From: Bacillota bacterium
GTDB lineage: Bacteria; Bacillota_I; Bacilli_A; RFN20; CAG-826
Direction of reading: 5' to 3'
NCBI GenBank assembly: GCA_023457325.1
Contig: JAEWLX010000041.1
Coordinates: 1 to 12,972 of the forward strand
DNA length: 12,972 nucleotides
Numbering within the stretch: the stretch's first letter is position 1; each line of letters opens with the position of its first letter. The notes beneath the pieces were generated by a model, which was not told the DNA's origin, ran no database searches, and saw only the letters and a program-made list of their open reading frames with translations. This document shows positions 1 through 7,415 of the stretch, in pieces. The position numbers and the translations under genes are program-made.

Positions 1-930
1 GAAGTAAGCATTATCATTCCGGTGCGCAATTCCGAAAAGCATCTTTCATCGTGTCTTTTTAGTGCTGTTTCTCAAGATTTTGATAAGCCCTATGAAATTA
101 TCATTATTAATAATGGTTCTACCGATAATAGTAGAGATATCATCGAAAAATATTCAAAAAGATATAAAAACATCCGCCACATCATTACCGAGGGACTGTC
201 GGTAGGTTTCGCTCGTAAAAGAGGCGTCGACGAAGCAAAGGGGAAATACATTTGCTTTCTAGATAGCGATGATATGTACAAACTTTCTTTTTTAAGAGTT
301 ATGCACGAAACGATTGTTTCGCATTCCTCGGATATTGTTAATTGTTCATACGTGAAAATAAAACCAAACGGGCGCATAACGCGTAACATCTTAGCGCGTC
401 GAAGAATTTTAGACCGCCATGGTGGCGTCCGATCACTTCTTCGCGATTTTAATATTCGCGGCTATATGCCGATGAAAATGTATCGGGCAGATTTAATAAA
501 AGAAACTAAGTTGCCAATTTCGACAAAGCTGATAATGTTTGAGGATTTTTTGATTAATTTTGCCTTATACGCCAACGCGAATAAGTCAGTTACCCTTACT
601 GAACCTTTATACTTCTATCGAAGAACCGACGAATCAGCAACAACCAGCTTATCGAGCAACCGAACCGATTTACATCTTAAATGTTTCGCGGCCGTCCGTT
701 ATTTGGCCGAGAATACAAATGATCCAATTATCATAAAGGAATTTTTTAAGCGTCGCTTCCGCTATTGGCTTTCGATCTTCGCTGATGTTTTTCTTTCGCG
801 GATTGTCAATGCCCGTCCTTTTATAACCGAGTTGAGACAGGCAGAAAAAACGAAGCGACTCATCTTATCAAACAAACCTCTCCCCATTAAAGGTATGCCT
901 TGGGAAGATTTGATTAAAGAAATTCAATAA
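1..930 (+). CDS. Family 2 glycosyltransferase, 5' end outside the window
   Basis: This is a GT-A fold (GT2) glycosyltransferase that would transfer a sugar from a nucleotide-sugar donor, probably in cell-surface polysaccharide or glycolipid synthesis. The reading frame is open from base 1, and the first codons give EVSIIIPVRNSEKHL, the usual N-terminal beta strand of GT2 enzymes. The real start therefore lies just outside the window, and the GTG at 22 is not a start. In the 309 visible residues NNGSTDNS (about residues 37-44) is the nucleotide-binding loop, and D88-S-D90-D91 is the DxD-like metal/donor site. The second half (about 140-309) is less conserved and probably recognises the acceptor. 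No membrane segment is evident. It ends with tandem TAA TGA. Acceptor and donor cannot be told from the sequence. Its upstream neighbours are outside the window. Confidence 0.88.
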   Translation, partial: EVSIIIPVRNSEKHLSSCLFSAVSQDFDKPYEIIIINNGSTDNSRDIIEKYSKRYKNIRHIITEGLSVGFARKRGVDEAKGKYICFLDSDDMYKLSFLRVMHETIVSHSSDIVNCSYVKIKPNGRITRNILARRRILDRHGGVRSLLRDFNIRGYMPMKMYRADLIKETKLPISTKLIMFEDFLINFALYANANKSVTLTEPLYFYRRTDESATTSLSSNRTDLHLKCFAAVRYLAENTNDPIIIKEFFKRRFRYWLSIFADVFLSRIVNARPFITELRQAEKTKRLILSNKPLPIKGMPWEDLIKEIQ

Positions 931-947
931 TGACCTTTTATTAAAAA

Positions 948-961
948 TAAAAACGCTTACA
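948..961 (+). promoter_or_regulatory. cre-like site upstream of ppdK
   Basis: TAAAAACGCTTACA fits the catabolite-responsive element pattern TGWAANCGNTNWCA at 13 of 14 positions; only position 2 is A instead of G. It lies about 50 bases upstream of the probable transcription start of ppdK. The right half and core (AAACGCTTACAT, 951-962) recur with one change upstream of rex. CcpA is the usual binder in Bacillota. Whether this organism has CcpA is not visible here. Confidence 0.45.
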
Positions 962-970
962 TGAGCAATT

Positions 971-998
971 TTAGTTATTTTTGGGCAATATCTATGAT
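971..998 (+). promoter_or_regulatory. Probable ppdK promoter
   Basis: A good -10 element TATGAT at 993-998 is preceded at 16-base spacing by a weak -35-like TTAGTT at 971-976. Transcription would start near 1005, leaving a leader of about 50 bases before the ppdK start. The weak -35 together with the cre-like site just upstream would suit a promoter needing activation. This is pattern matching only; an alternative -35 (TTGGGC, 981-986) would pair with a poorer -10. Confidence 0.4.
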
Positions 999-1053
999 AT
1001 TCTTGTATCGGTGAGCCTTGAACAGCTCATAAAAAGTATAAAGGAGAGCACAA

Positions 1054-3690
1054 ATGGCTAAAAAATACGTCTACAACTTTAAAGAAGCCCATGGTCTCGG
1101 AAAAGAACTCCTTGGTGGAAAAGGTGCCGGTCTAGCAGAAATGACCCATATCGGTATTTCTATTCCTCAAGGTTTTACAGTTTCAACCGAAGCATGTACG
1201 CTTTATTACGACAGCGGCAAAAAGCTTCCTGACTATCTAGTCAAGGAAATTTATGACGCAATCCACGGCATCGAAAAGGAAACCGGCAAGAATTTTGGTG
1301 GTTCGCACAACCCCTTACTCGTCTCGGTCCGTTCCGGAGCCCGCGCCAGCATGCCAGGCATGATGGACACAATCTTAAATCTCGGTTTAAACGACAATAC
1401 TGTCGAAGCGATGGCTAAAGAAACGAACAATGAGCGTTTCGCATATGACTGCTATCGCCGTTTTATTGTTATGTTTAGCAATATCGCTAAGGGACATCCC
1501 CGCACCGAAATGGATAAGATGCTTGAAGAATTAAAAGAGGAAAGAGGCTATAAACTCGATACCGAGATTACCGCTGATGAACTCAAAGAACTCGTCAAGA
1601 AATACAAAGCTTATTACAAAAAGGTTTTTGGAGATGATTTCCCATCCGATCCTTATCAACAGGCTCTTGACGCAATTACTGCTGTTTTCCGTTCATGGGA
1701 CAACCCACGTGCCAACGTCTATCGCAAGATGAATAACATTCCTTACGAATGGGGCACTGCCGTCAACGTCCAATCAATGGTCTTCGGCAATAAAAACGAA
1801 GAAAGTGGCACCGGTGTTGCTTTCTCGCGTTCACCATCAACTGGGGAAAGAAAAATATTTGCTGAGTACTTACCAAATGCTCAGGGCGAAGACGTCGTTG
1901 CTGGACTTCGCACTCCTTTGCACATTGAAGAATTGAATACCAGAATGCCTAAGGTCTACGAAGAATTCGTTTCAACCATCGGCAGAATGGAAAAACACTA
2001 TCATGATATGCAAGATATGGAATTCACCGTCGAAGACGGAAAACTCTATTTCTTACAAACCAGAAGTGGAAAAAGAACAGCTCAAGCGGCTTTAAAAATC
2101 GCTTGTGATTTAGTTGATGAAGGTATTATCTCTGAAGACGAAGCCGTCTTAAGAGTTGATCCTAATATTCTCGACACTCTCCTTCACCCAAGTTTTGATA
2201 AAAAAGAACTAGATAAGACGACACCAATTGCTGTCGGTCTACCAGCCTCTCCTGGTGCTGGTACCGGAAAGTTAGCCTTTACCGCCCAAGAAGCGAAAGC
2301 CCGTCACGAAGCTGGCGAGAAAGTTATTCTCGTTCGTGTCGAAACATCACCTGAAGATATTGAAGGTATGGTCGCTGCCGAAGGCATCCTGACGATGCGT
2401 GGTGGTATGACTTCACACGCAGCCGTTGTCGCTCGTGGCATGGGTAAAACCTGTGTGGCTGGCGCATCCGGAATCGTCGTCGATGAAGAAAAGAAAACAG
2501 CCCGTATTGGCAAGAAAGTATATGGTGTTAACGACGTCTTCTCTCTTGATGGTTCAACTGGTAACGTCTATGAAGGCGCTATTAAAACCGTTGAAGCTCA
2601 ATTAACAGGTTATTTCGGTCGGATTATGGCGTGGGCCGATGAACGTCGCACCCTCCATGTTCGCGCTAATGCCGAAACACCAAGAGATGCGCAAACCGCA
2701 CACAACTTTGGTGCCGAAGGTATCGGTCTTGCTCGTACAGAACATATGTTCTTTGACAAGGATCGCATCTTCTTTATGAGAAAAATGATTCTTGAAGATA
2801 CACTTGAAGGTCGTGAAGAAGCACTCGCGCAACTTCTCCCCTATCAACGTGATGACTTCTATAAATTATTCTCGATTATGGGCGAGTTAAATGTTAACGT
2901 CCGTCTCCTTGATCCACCGCTTCATGAGTTCTTACCTCAAGAAGACGATAAGATTGAAGAATTGGCCAAAGAATTAAAGAAAAGCCCCGAAGACATTCGT
3001 GCTCGCATTGATGACCTTCATGAGTTTAATCCGATGATGGGCCACCGCGGTTGCCGTCTTGACGTTTCCTATCCGGAAATTGGCAGAATGCAAACTAGAG
3101 CTATTATCGAAGCCGCTTTGCAAGTTCAAAAAGATACCGGCAAGACAATCACGCCCGAGATTATGATTCCATTAACCTTAGACGGTAAAGAATTTGATTA
3201 TGTCAAAAAGATTATCACTGATACCGCTGATGAAATCATTGCTGCTTCTGGACAAAAACTTGTCTACCACGTAGGTACGATGATTGAAATTCCACGCGCT
3301 GCTTTACTCGCTGCTGATATCGCGAAAAATTCGGCCTTCTTTAGTTTTGGTACGAACGATTTAACCCAAATGACTTATGGTTTCTCACGCGATGATGCTG
3401 CTAAGTTCTTAAATGACTATTACGCGAAGAAGATTTTTGAACAAGATCCATTCCGTACTGTCGATCAACGTGGCGTTGGACAACTTATCAAGTTGGCAGT
3501 CGAAAACGGACGCAAAGCTAATCCTGATCTTCATATCGGTGTTTGTGGCGAACATGGTGGTGACCCTGTCTCCATCGAATTCTTCCACAATGTCGGTCTT
3601 GATTATGTCAGCTGTTCACCGTTCCGCGTTCCAGTCGCTCGTTTAGCTGCCGCTCAAGCTGCCATCAAAGCCAAAGCCGCTAAGAAATAA
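1054..3690 (+). CDS. ppdK: Pyruvate, phosphate dikinase
   Basis: The enzyme interconverts PEP, AMP and PPi with pyruvate, ATP and Pi in the cytoplasm, and lets anaerobes use PPi in glycolysis. The 878 residues match the family length (about 875). Domain order is an ATP-grasp nucleotide-binding domain (about 1-340), the swivelling phosphohistidine domain (about 390-510) with GGMTSHAAVVARG, and a C-terminal PEP/pyruvate TIM barrel (about 520-878). The phosphorylated histidine falls at H455 and the C-terminal catalytic cysteine (GVCGEHGGDP) at C831, the same numbers as in the Clostridium symbiosum enzyme. The start is set by AAGGAG at 1041-1046, seven bases before ATG. It is a single-gene unit, with its own promoter region and a terminator immediately downstream. 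Codon use leans to C-ending codons (GTC, AAC), which suggests high expression. No PPDK regulatory kinase gene is nearby. Confidence 0.98.
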   Translation: MAKKYVYNFKEAHGLGKELLGGKGAGLAEMTHIGISIPQGFTVSTEACTLYYDSGKKLPDYLVKEIYDAIHGIEKETGKNFGGSHNPLLVSVRSGARASMPGMMDTILNLGLNDNTVEAMAKETNNERFAYDCYRRFIVMFSNIAKGHPRTEMDKMLEELKEERGYKLDTEITADELKELVKKYKAYYKKVFGDDFPSDPYQQALDAITAVFRSWDNPRANVYRKMNNIPYEWGTAVNVQSMVFGNKNEESGTGVAFSRSPSTGERKIFAEYLPNAQGEDVVAGLRTPLHIEELNTRMPKVYEEFVSTIGRMEKHYHDMQDMEFTVEDGKLYFLQTRSGKRTAQAALKIACDLVDEGIISEDEAVLRVDPNILDTLLHPSFDKKELDKTTPIAVGLPASPGAGTGKLAFTAQEAKARHEAGEKVILVRVETSPEDIEGMVAAEGILTMRGGMTSHAAVVARGMGKTCVAGASGIVVDEEKKTARIGKKVYGVNDVFSLDGSTGNVYEGAIKTVEAQLTGYFGRIMAWADERRTLHVRANAETPRDAQTAHNFGAEGIGLARTEHMFFDKDRIFFMRKMILEDTLEGREEALAQLLPYQRDDFYKLFSIMGELNVNVRLLDPPLHEFLPQEDDKIEELAKELKKSPEDIRARIDDLHEFNPMMGHRGCRLDVSYPEIGRMQTRAIIEAALQVQKDTGKTITPEIMIPLTLDGKEFDYVKKIITDTADEIIAASGQKLVYHVGTMIEIPRAALLAADIAKNSAFFSFGTNDLTQMTYGFSRDDAAKFLNDYYAKKIFEQDPFRTVDQRGVGQLIKLAVENGRKANPDLHIGVCGEHGGDPVSIEFFHNVGLDYVSCSPFRVPVARLAAAQAAIKAKAAKK

Positions 3691-3713
3691 TTTCTTAAGG
3701 TCAAGCATAAATT

Positions 3714-3749
3714 AAACGCCAACCACTTCGTGTGAGTTGGCGTTTTTTT
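3714..3749 (+). terminator. Rho-independent terminator of ppdK
   Basis: AACGCCAAC (3715-3723) pairs perfectly with GTTGGCGTT (3736-3744), with a short CAC-TTC-GTG inner pairing. The right arm runs into a tract of seven T (3743-3749). It lies 24 bases after the ppdK stop and isolates ppdK from the rex operon. Confidence 0.93.
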
Positions 3750-3776
3750 CTTTTATATTGCATATAGGGCAGACAT

Positions 3777-3790
3777 TGTAAACACTTACA
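3777..3790 (+). promoter_or_regulatory. cre-like inverted repeat upstream of rex
   Basis: TGTAAACACTTACA is an inverted repeat, TGTAA-N4-TTACA. It fits the cre pattern TGWAANCGNTNWCA at 13 of 14 positions, with CA in place of the central CG. It shares AAAC(G/A)CTTACAT with the site upstream of ppdK and sits at a similar distance from its promoter (centre about 53 bases before the likely start point). A degenerate Rex site (TTGTGAA-N4-TTCACAA type) is an alternative, but each arm is one base short. Confidence 0.4.
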
Positions 3791-3793
3791 TTC

Positions 3794-3818
3794 TATTCGG
3801 TATTGTATTACCGGTTAT
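3794..3818 (+). promoter_or_regulatory. Operator-like repeat, copy 1 (overlaps -35)
   Basis: This 25-base element is repeated without change at 3832-3856. Its core CGGTATTGTATTACCG (3798-3813) is an imperfect palindrome with perfect CGGTA/TACCG arms. It covers the -35 region of the rex promoter, where a bound protein would block RNA polymerase. The natural candidate binder is the Rex protein encoded just downstream (autoregulation), but the sequence is not the canonical Rex box. Confidence 0.65.
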
Positions 3819-3830
3819 ACCTTATATAAT
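3803..3830 (+). promoter_or_regulatory. Promoter of the rex-adhE-hfs operon
   Basis: A perfect -10 box TATAAT lies at 3825-3830, with TTGTAT at 3803-3808 as -35 at 16-base spacing. Transcription would start near 3837. The -35 is inside operator copy 1 and the start point is inside operator copy 2. It is the only good promoter seen before the six-gene cluster. Confidence 0.65.
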
Positions 3831-3831
3831 G

Positions 3832-3856
3832 TATTCGGTATTGTATTACCGGTTAT
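3832..3856 (+). promoter_or_regulatory. Operator-like repeat, copy 2 (over start point)
   Basis: This is an exact 25-base copy of 3794-3818, offset by 38 bases. The core palindrome is at 3836-3851. It covers the predicted transcription start and ends four bases before the rex ribosome binding site, so occupancy would block initiation. Confidence 0.65.
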
Positions 3857-3859
3857 CTT

Positions 3860-3864
3860 GGAGG
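3860..3864 (+). promoter_or_regulatory. Ribosome binding site that fixes the rex start
   Basis: GGAGG lies six bases before ATG 3871. The frame is also open from an upstream ATG at 3829, but that codon overlaps the TATAAT box and the added residues would be encoded by operator copy 2. 3871 is therefore the real start. Confidence 0.85.
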
Positions 3865-3870
3865 CACTCT

Positions 3871-4524
3871 ATGAAAGATGAAAAAATCAATATTGTTTCG
3901 AAAAATCAACTACAGCGATTTCCGATTTATCTTGATCTTTTAAAAAAAATGAAAAGCGATGGTCACACTAATGTTTCATCGCAGATTATGGCTAATTATC
4001 TCGGACTAAGTGAAGAGGCAGTCAAAAAAGATTTCGCCCTCGTCAGTCGAAATCCCGGTAAGCCTAACACTGGACGCGACATTCAAGAACTAATTGAAGA
4101 TTTCGAAAGCTTCCTTGGTTATAACGATGCGACAACTGCCGTGCTAGTTGGGGTTGGTCATCTAGGAAGAGCGTTTCTCAACTACGAAGGTTTCAAAGAA
4201 TACGGCATAAGGATTTTGGCGGCCTTTGATATCAATCCCTACATCATCGATCTAAAAGTTAATGGCATTCAAATATTCCCAAACGAGAAGATGGAAAACC
4301 TTATTCCCCGCCTCAACGCTCATATCGGTATTATCACAGCTCCCGAGACACGCGCTCAAGAAATTGCGGATATGCTCGTAAAATCGGGAATCAAAGCGAT
4401 TTGGAATTTCGCTCCTGTCCACTTAGTCTTGCCTGAAGATATCATCGTACAAAATGTTAATTTAGCTAGTTCGCTAGCGGTTCTCTCACACGAACTTACT
4501 CAAAAATATAAGAAAGAAGGATAA
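3871..4524 (+). CDS. rex: Redox-sensing transcriptional repressor Rex, divergent DNA-binding wing
   Basis: Rex family proteins bind DNA as dimers when NADH/NAD+ is low and release it when NADH binds, de-repressing fermentation genes. The 217 residues from the chosen start match the family (about 210). Residues 1-80 form the winged-helix domain (QRFPIYLDLLKKM, VSSQIMANYLGLSEEAVKKD). Residues 87-200 form a Rossmann domain with G94-V-G96-H-L-G99-R, and the typical late motifs GIKAIWNFAPVHL and NVNLASSLAVLSHEL are present. Oddly, the wing that usually reads like DLSYFGEFGKRGVGY is here DFALVSRNPGKPNTGR (54-69), lacking the conserved aromatic residues and the GVGY. This fits with the non-standard operator upstream. 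rex is the first gene of the operon and overlaps the adhE ribosome binding site, so autoregulation plus control of adhE and hfs is likely. Confidence 0.9.
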   Translation: MKDEKINIVSKNQLQRFPIYLDLLKKMKSDGHTNVSSQIMANYLGLSEEAVKKDFALVSRNPGKPNTGRDIQELIEDFESFLGYNDATTAVLVGVGHLGRAFLNYEGFKEYGIRILAAFDINPYIIDLKVNGIQIFPNEKMENLIPRLNAHIGIITAPETRAQEIADMLVKSGIKAIWNFAPVHLVLPEDIIVQNVNLASSLAVLSHELTQKYKKEG

Positions 4525-4529
4525 AGAAT

Positions 4530-7145
4530 ATGGCAGAAAAAATTGTTTCCATCGAAGCGTTTGAGATGGTTGATAAATTAGTTAAGAACGCCCAAGTTGC
4601 TCTCGATGAGTTTTTAAAACTAAATCAAGAGCAAATTGACTATATTGTCGCGAAATGTTCGGTCGCCGCAATTGATAAGCATGGCTACCTTGCCCAACTT
4701 GCGATTGAAGAGACCAAGCGTGGTGTTTTCGAAGATAAAGCAACAAAGAATTTGTTTGCTTGTGAATACGTCGTGAACAACATGCGCCACTTGAAAACGG
4801 TTGGCGTTATTTCTGATGATCCCGTTACTGGTATTACCGAAATTGCCGATCCCGTTGGTGTTATCGCTGGTATTACGCCCGTTACCAATCCAACATCGAC
4901 AACTATTTTTAAAGCCTTGATTGCTCTTAAGACAAGAAATCCAATCATCTTTGCTTTCCATCCTAATGCGCAAAAATGCTCTGTTGAAACTGCCAAAATC
5001 ATTATCGAAGCAGCCACTAAAGCCGGAGCACCCAAAAACTGCATTCAATGGATAGAAAAGCCCTCGCTTGATGCAACGACAGCTTTGATGAATCACACAG
5101 GTGTAGCGACAATTCTTGCCACAGGCGGTAACGCAATGGTTAAGGCCGCATATTCTTGCGGTAAACCAGCAATGGGTGTCGGGGCTGGCAACGTTCCTGC
5201 CTATTTTGAAAAAAGCTGCAATATCGATCAAGCCGTCAATGATGTTGTGATGTCGAAATCTTTTGATAATGGAATGGTTTGTGCTTCTGAGCAGGCAGTT
5301 ATCATCGACCAAGAAATTTACAGTGAAACTGTGGCGGCATTCAAACGCTACGGTGTATATTTCGCAAACAAAGAAGAAAAAAATAAGCTAGAAAAATATA
5401 TGTTTAATGATAAGGGAGGCGCTTTGACTTCCCGGCAAGTCAATCTAAATCCCGAAGTTGTTGGAAAAAGTCCAAAATTCATTGCTGAAAAAGCTGGCTT
5501 CACGATTCCTGATAAGACAGTCATTATTGCTGTCGAATGTAGCAAAGTTGGCTATGATGAACAATTAACAAGAGAGAAACTATCTCCTGTCCTTGCAATT
5601 ATTAAGGCGAAATCAACCGAGGAGGGCCTCTTGCTTTCCGAGCAAATGGTAGAGTTAAACGGCTTAGGTCATAGCGCCGCGATCCACACAACCAACAAAC
5701 AATTAGTCGATGAGTTTGGAGTTCGTTGCAAAGCAATGCGTATCATTTGGAACTCGCCCGCCACTTTCGGAGGGATAGGAAATATTTATAACTCCTTTTT
5801 ACCTTCAATGACATTAGGATGTGGTAGTTATGGCCGCAATAGTATCGGCGGTAACGTCAGTGCTATTAATCTTTTAAACATTAAAAAAGTCGGCAAAAGG
5901 AGAAACAACATGCAATGGTTCAAGATTCCTTCAAAAATCTATTTCGAAAGAAACTCAATTGAATATTTAAAAACATGTCGCGATGTTAGCAAAGTTTGTA
6001 TCGTAACTGATCGGCAAATGGTCGATTTAGGTTATGTCACGAGAATTACAGATCAGCTAAACCTTCGCCGCAATACGGTTCAAATTCAACTCTTCTGCGA
6101 TGTTGAACCAGACCCTGATATCGAAACAGTTAAAAGAGGTGTTGAGCTAATGAACGCCTTCCGCCCAGACACGATAATCGCAATTGGTGGTGGTTCACCA
6201 ATGGATGCCGCAAAAGGCATGTGGCTGTTCTATGAACACCCCGAAGTTAACTTTGATGATTTAAAGCAAAAATTTATGGATATCCGCAAAAGAGCCTTTA
6301 AATATCCGGAATTAGGTAAAAAATCACGGCTAATTTGCATTCCGACAACAAGTGGTACCGGTAGCGAAGTAACGCCGTTTGCTGTCATTTCCAATAAAAA
6401 AGAAGGCAAAAAATATCCTCTCGCTGATTACTCACTGACACCGACTGTTGCTATTGTCGATCCGGAGTTTACTACTTCGCTTCCTGCTCGCGTTACCGCT
6501 AATACAGGCATGGATGTTTTAACCCACGCTCTTGAAGCGTATGTATCTGTCTTGGCTAGCGATTATACCGATGGACTTGCCCTTCAAGCTATAAAACTTG
6601 TCTTTAAGTATTTAAAAAGATCGGTTGATAATGGTAAAAATGATCCGGAAGCTCGCGAAAAAATGCATAATGCTTCGACAATTGCTGGTATGGCTTTCGC
6701 AAATGCTTTTCTTGGTATGAATCACTCAATGGCCCATAAGATTGGTGGCATCTTCCATGTCGAGCACGGTCTAGCAAATTCAATATTGCTTCCTCACACA
6801 ATTAGATACAACGGACAAATTCCTGAAAAACTATCAACCTGGCCGAAATATAGTTCATATGTCTGCCATGAAAAATATCAAGAAGTAGCCGCTTTGCTTG
6901 GTCTAAAAGCTTCGACTCCTGAAGAGGGTGTTGCGTCTCTTGCTAAGGCTGTTTCTAATCTTGCTAAATCGATTGGCATCGAGATGAATTTCGCATCGCA
7001 GGGCATCAAAAAGGATGAGTGGCTTGCCTCGGTTGATAAAATCGCGTACTTGGCCTATGAAGACCAATGCTCGCCCGCCAACCCTCGCGTGCCGATGGTT
7101 GAAGATATCAAAAGCATTCTTATTGCAGCCTACGAAGGCAACTAA
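4530..7145 (+). CDS. adhE: Bifunctional acetaldehyde/alcohol dehydrogenase
   Basis: AdhE reduces acetyl-CoA to acetaldehyde and then ethanol, using two NADH. It is cytoplasmic and usually forms filaments (spirosomes). The 871 residues match the family. The N-terminal CoA-acylating aldehyde dehydrogenase (about 1-440) carries the catalytic C251 in NGMVCASEQ. A short linker with KRRNNMQWFKIP joins it to an iron-dependent alcohol dehydrogenase (about 460-871). That domain has GGGSPMDAAKG for NAD and iron ligands D662, H666, H732 and H746, each exactly nine positions after the E. coli ligands (653, 657, 723, 737). Both halves look intact. The start has AAGGA at 4517-4521, overlapping the end of rex with a five-base gap between genes, so it is co-transcribed with rex. 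An internal ribosome binding site and in-frame ATG lie at the domain boundary. Confidence 0.98.
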   Translation: MAEKIVSIEAFEMVDKLVKNAQVALDEFLKLNQEQIDYIVAKCSVAAIDKHGYLAQLAIEETKRGVFEDKATKNLFACEYVVNNMRHLKTVGVISDDPVTGITEIADPVGVIAGITPVTNPTSTTIFKALIALKTRNPIIFAFHPNAQKCSVETAKIIIEAATKAGAPKNCIQWIEKPSLDATTALMNHTGVATILATGGNAMVKAAYSCGKPAMGVGAGNVPAYFEKSCNIDQAVNDVVMSKSFDNGMVCASEQAVIIDQEIYSETVAAFKRYGVYFANKEEKNKLEKYMFNDKGGALTSRQVNLNPEVVGKSPKFIAEKAGFTIPDKTVIIAVECSKVGYDEQLTREKLSPVLAIIKAKSTEEGLLLSEQMVELNGLGHSAAIHTTNKQLVDEFGVRCKAMRIIWNSPATFGGIGNIYNSFLPSMTLGCGSYGRNSIGGNVSAINLLNIKKVGKRRNNMQWFKIPSKIYFERNSIEYLKTCRDVSKVCIVTDRQMVDLGYVTRITDQLNLRRNTVQIQLFCDVEPDPDIETVKRGVELMNAFRPDTIIAIGGGSPMDAAKGMWLFYEHPEVNFDDLKQKFMDIRKRAFKYPELGKKSRLICIPTTSGTGSEVTPFAVISNKKEGKKYPLADYSLTPTVAIVDPEFTTSLPARVTANTGMDVLTHALEAYVSVLASDYTDGLALQAIKLVFKYLKRSVDNGKNDPEAREKMHNASTIAGMAFANAFLGMNHSMAHKIGGIFHVEHGLANSILLPHTIRYNGQIPEKLSTWPKYSSYVCHEKYQEVAALLGLKASTPEEGVASLAKAVSNLAKSIGIEMNFASQGIKKDEWLASVDKIAYLAYEDQCSPANPRVPMVEDIKSILIAAYEGN
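5896..5912 (+). promoter_or_regulatory. Internal Shine-Dalgarno and in-frame ATG at the AdhE domain junction
   Basis: AAAGGAGA (5896-5903) is followed after six bases by ATG 5910-5912, codon 461 of adhE. Starting here would give a 411-residue protein that is just the iron-dependent alcohol dehydrogenase. The KRR-N-M linker is conserved in AdhE proteins, so the sequence may arise only because Arg-Arg is encoded AGG AGA. Function is unproven. Confidence 0.35.
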
Positions 7146-7156
7146 AGGAGAGAAAG

Positions 7157-7402
7157 ATGGAAGTTTATGTATGTGTTGGCAGTTCTTGCCATTTAAAAGG
7201 TTCTTACGACATTATTCAACTTGTTAAAGAGAAGTTGGCTAAAGATGGACTCACAGAAAAAGTGAGTTTCAAAGCGACATTTTGCTTAGGAAAATGCACG
7301 AATGGGGTCTCGATGAAAATCGATGGTGAAATTATAACTGGTGTTTCCAAAGAAAATTTCGACACGATATACGAAAAATACATTGCTAGTAAATTGAAAT
7401 AA
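7157..7402 (+). CDS. hfsA: Small [2Fe-2S] thioredoxin-like ferredoxin (HfsA-type)
   Basis: This 81-residue protein is a thioredoxin-like [2Fe-2S] ferredoxin, related to the C-terminal part of NuoE/HydC-type 24-kDa subunits. Cysteines C6 and C11 (CVGSSC) and C43 and C47 (CLGKC) give the family pattern C-x4-C ... C-x3-C. There is no NADH-binding domain and no signal peptide. It would carry electrons to or from the hydrogenase-type proteins encoded next. A strong AAAGGAG lies just upstream; it begins 11 bases after adhE and ends 13 bases before the next gene. The symbol rests on position and architecture matching hfsA of Thermoanaerobacterium saccharolyticum. Its precise redox partner is unknown. 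Confidence 0.8.
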   Translation: MEVYVCVGSSCHLKGSYDIIQLVKEKLAKDGLTEKVSFKATFCLGKCTNGVSMKIDGEIITGVSKENFDTIYEKYIASKLK

Positions 7403-7415
7403 GGAGGGCACCCAT

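Noticed and set aside
22..24. GTG as the start of the glycosyltransferase
   Set aside because: The seven codons before it encode EVSIIIP, the conserved first strand of GT2 enzymes, so translation starts before the window.
1011..1030. Small hairpin GTGAGC...GCTCAT in the ppdK leader, considered as a riboswitch or attenuator
   Set aside because: The stem is only five to six pairs with an eight-base loop and no T-run. No larger conserved fold can be seen in a leader of about 50 bases.
3829..3870. Upstream in-frame ATG giving a Rex 14 residues longer
   Set aside because: The ATG overlaps the TATAAT box and the extra codons coincide with operator copy 2. GGAGG at 3860-3864 clearly serves ATG 3871, and the shorter protein matches family length.
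4620..5312. Long antisense open frame of 230 codons inside adhE
   Set aside because: It lies opposite a fully conserved aldehyde dehydrogenase domain, has a low-complexity Cys/Asn-rich composition and no recognisable motif. It is a codon-bias shadow.
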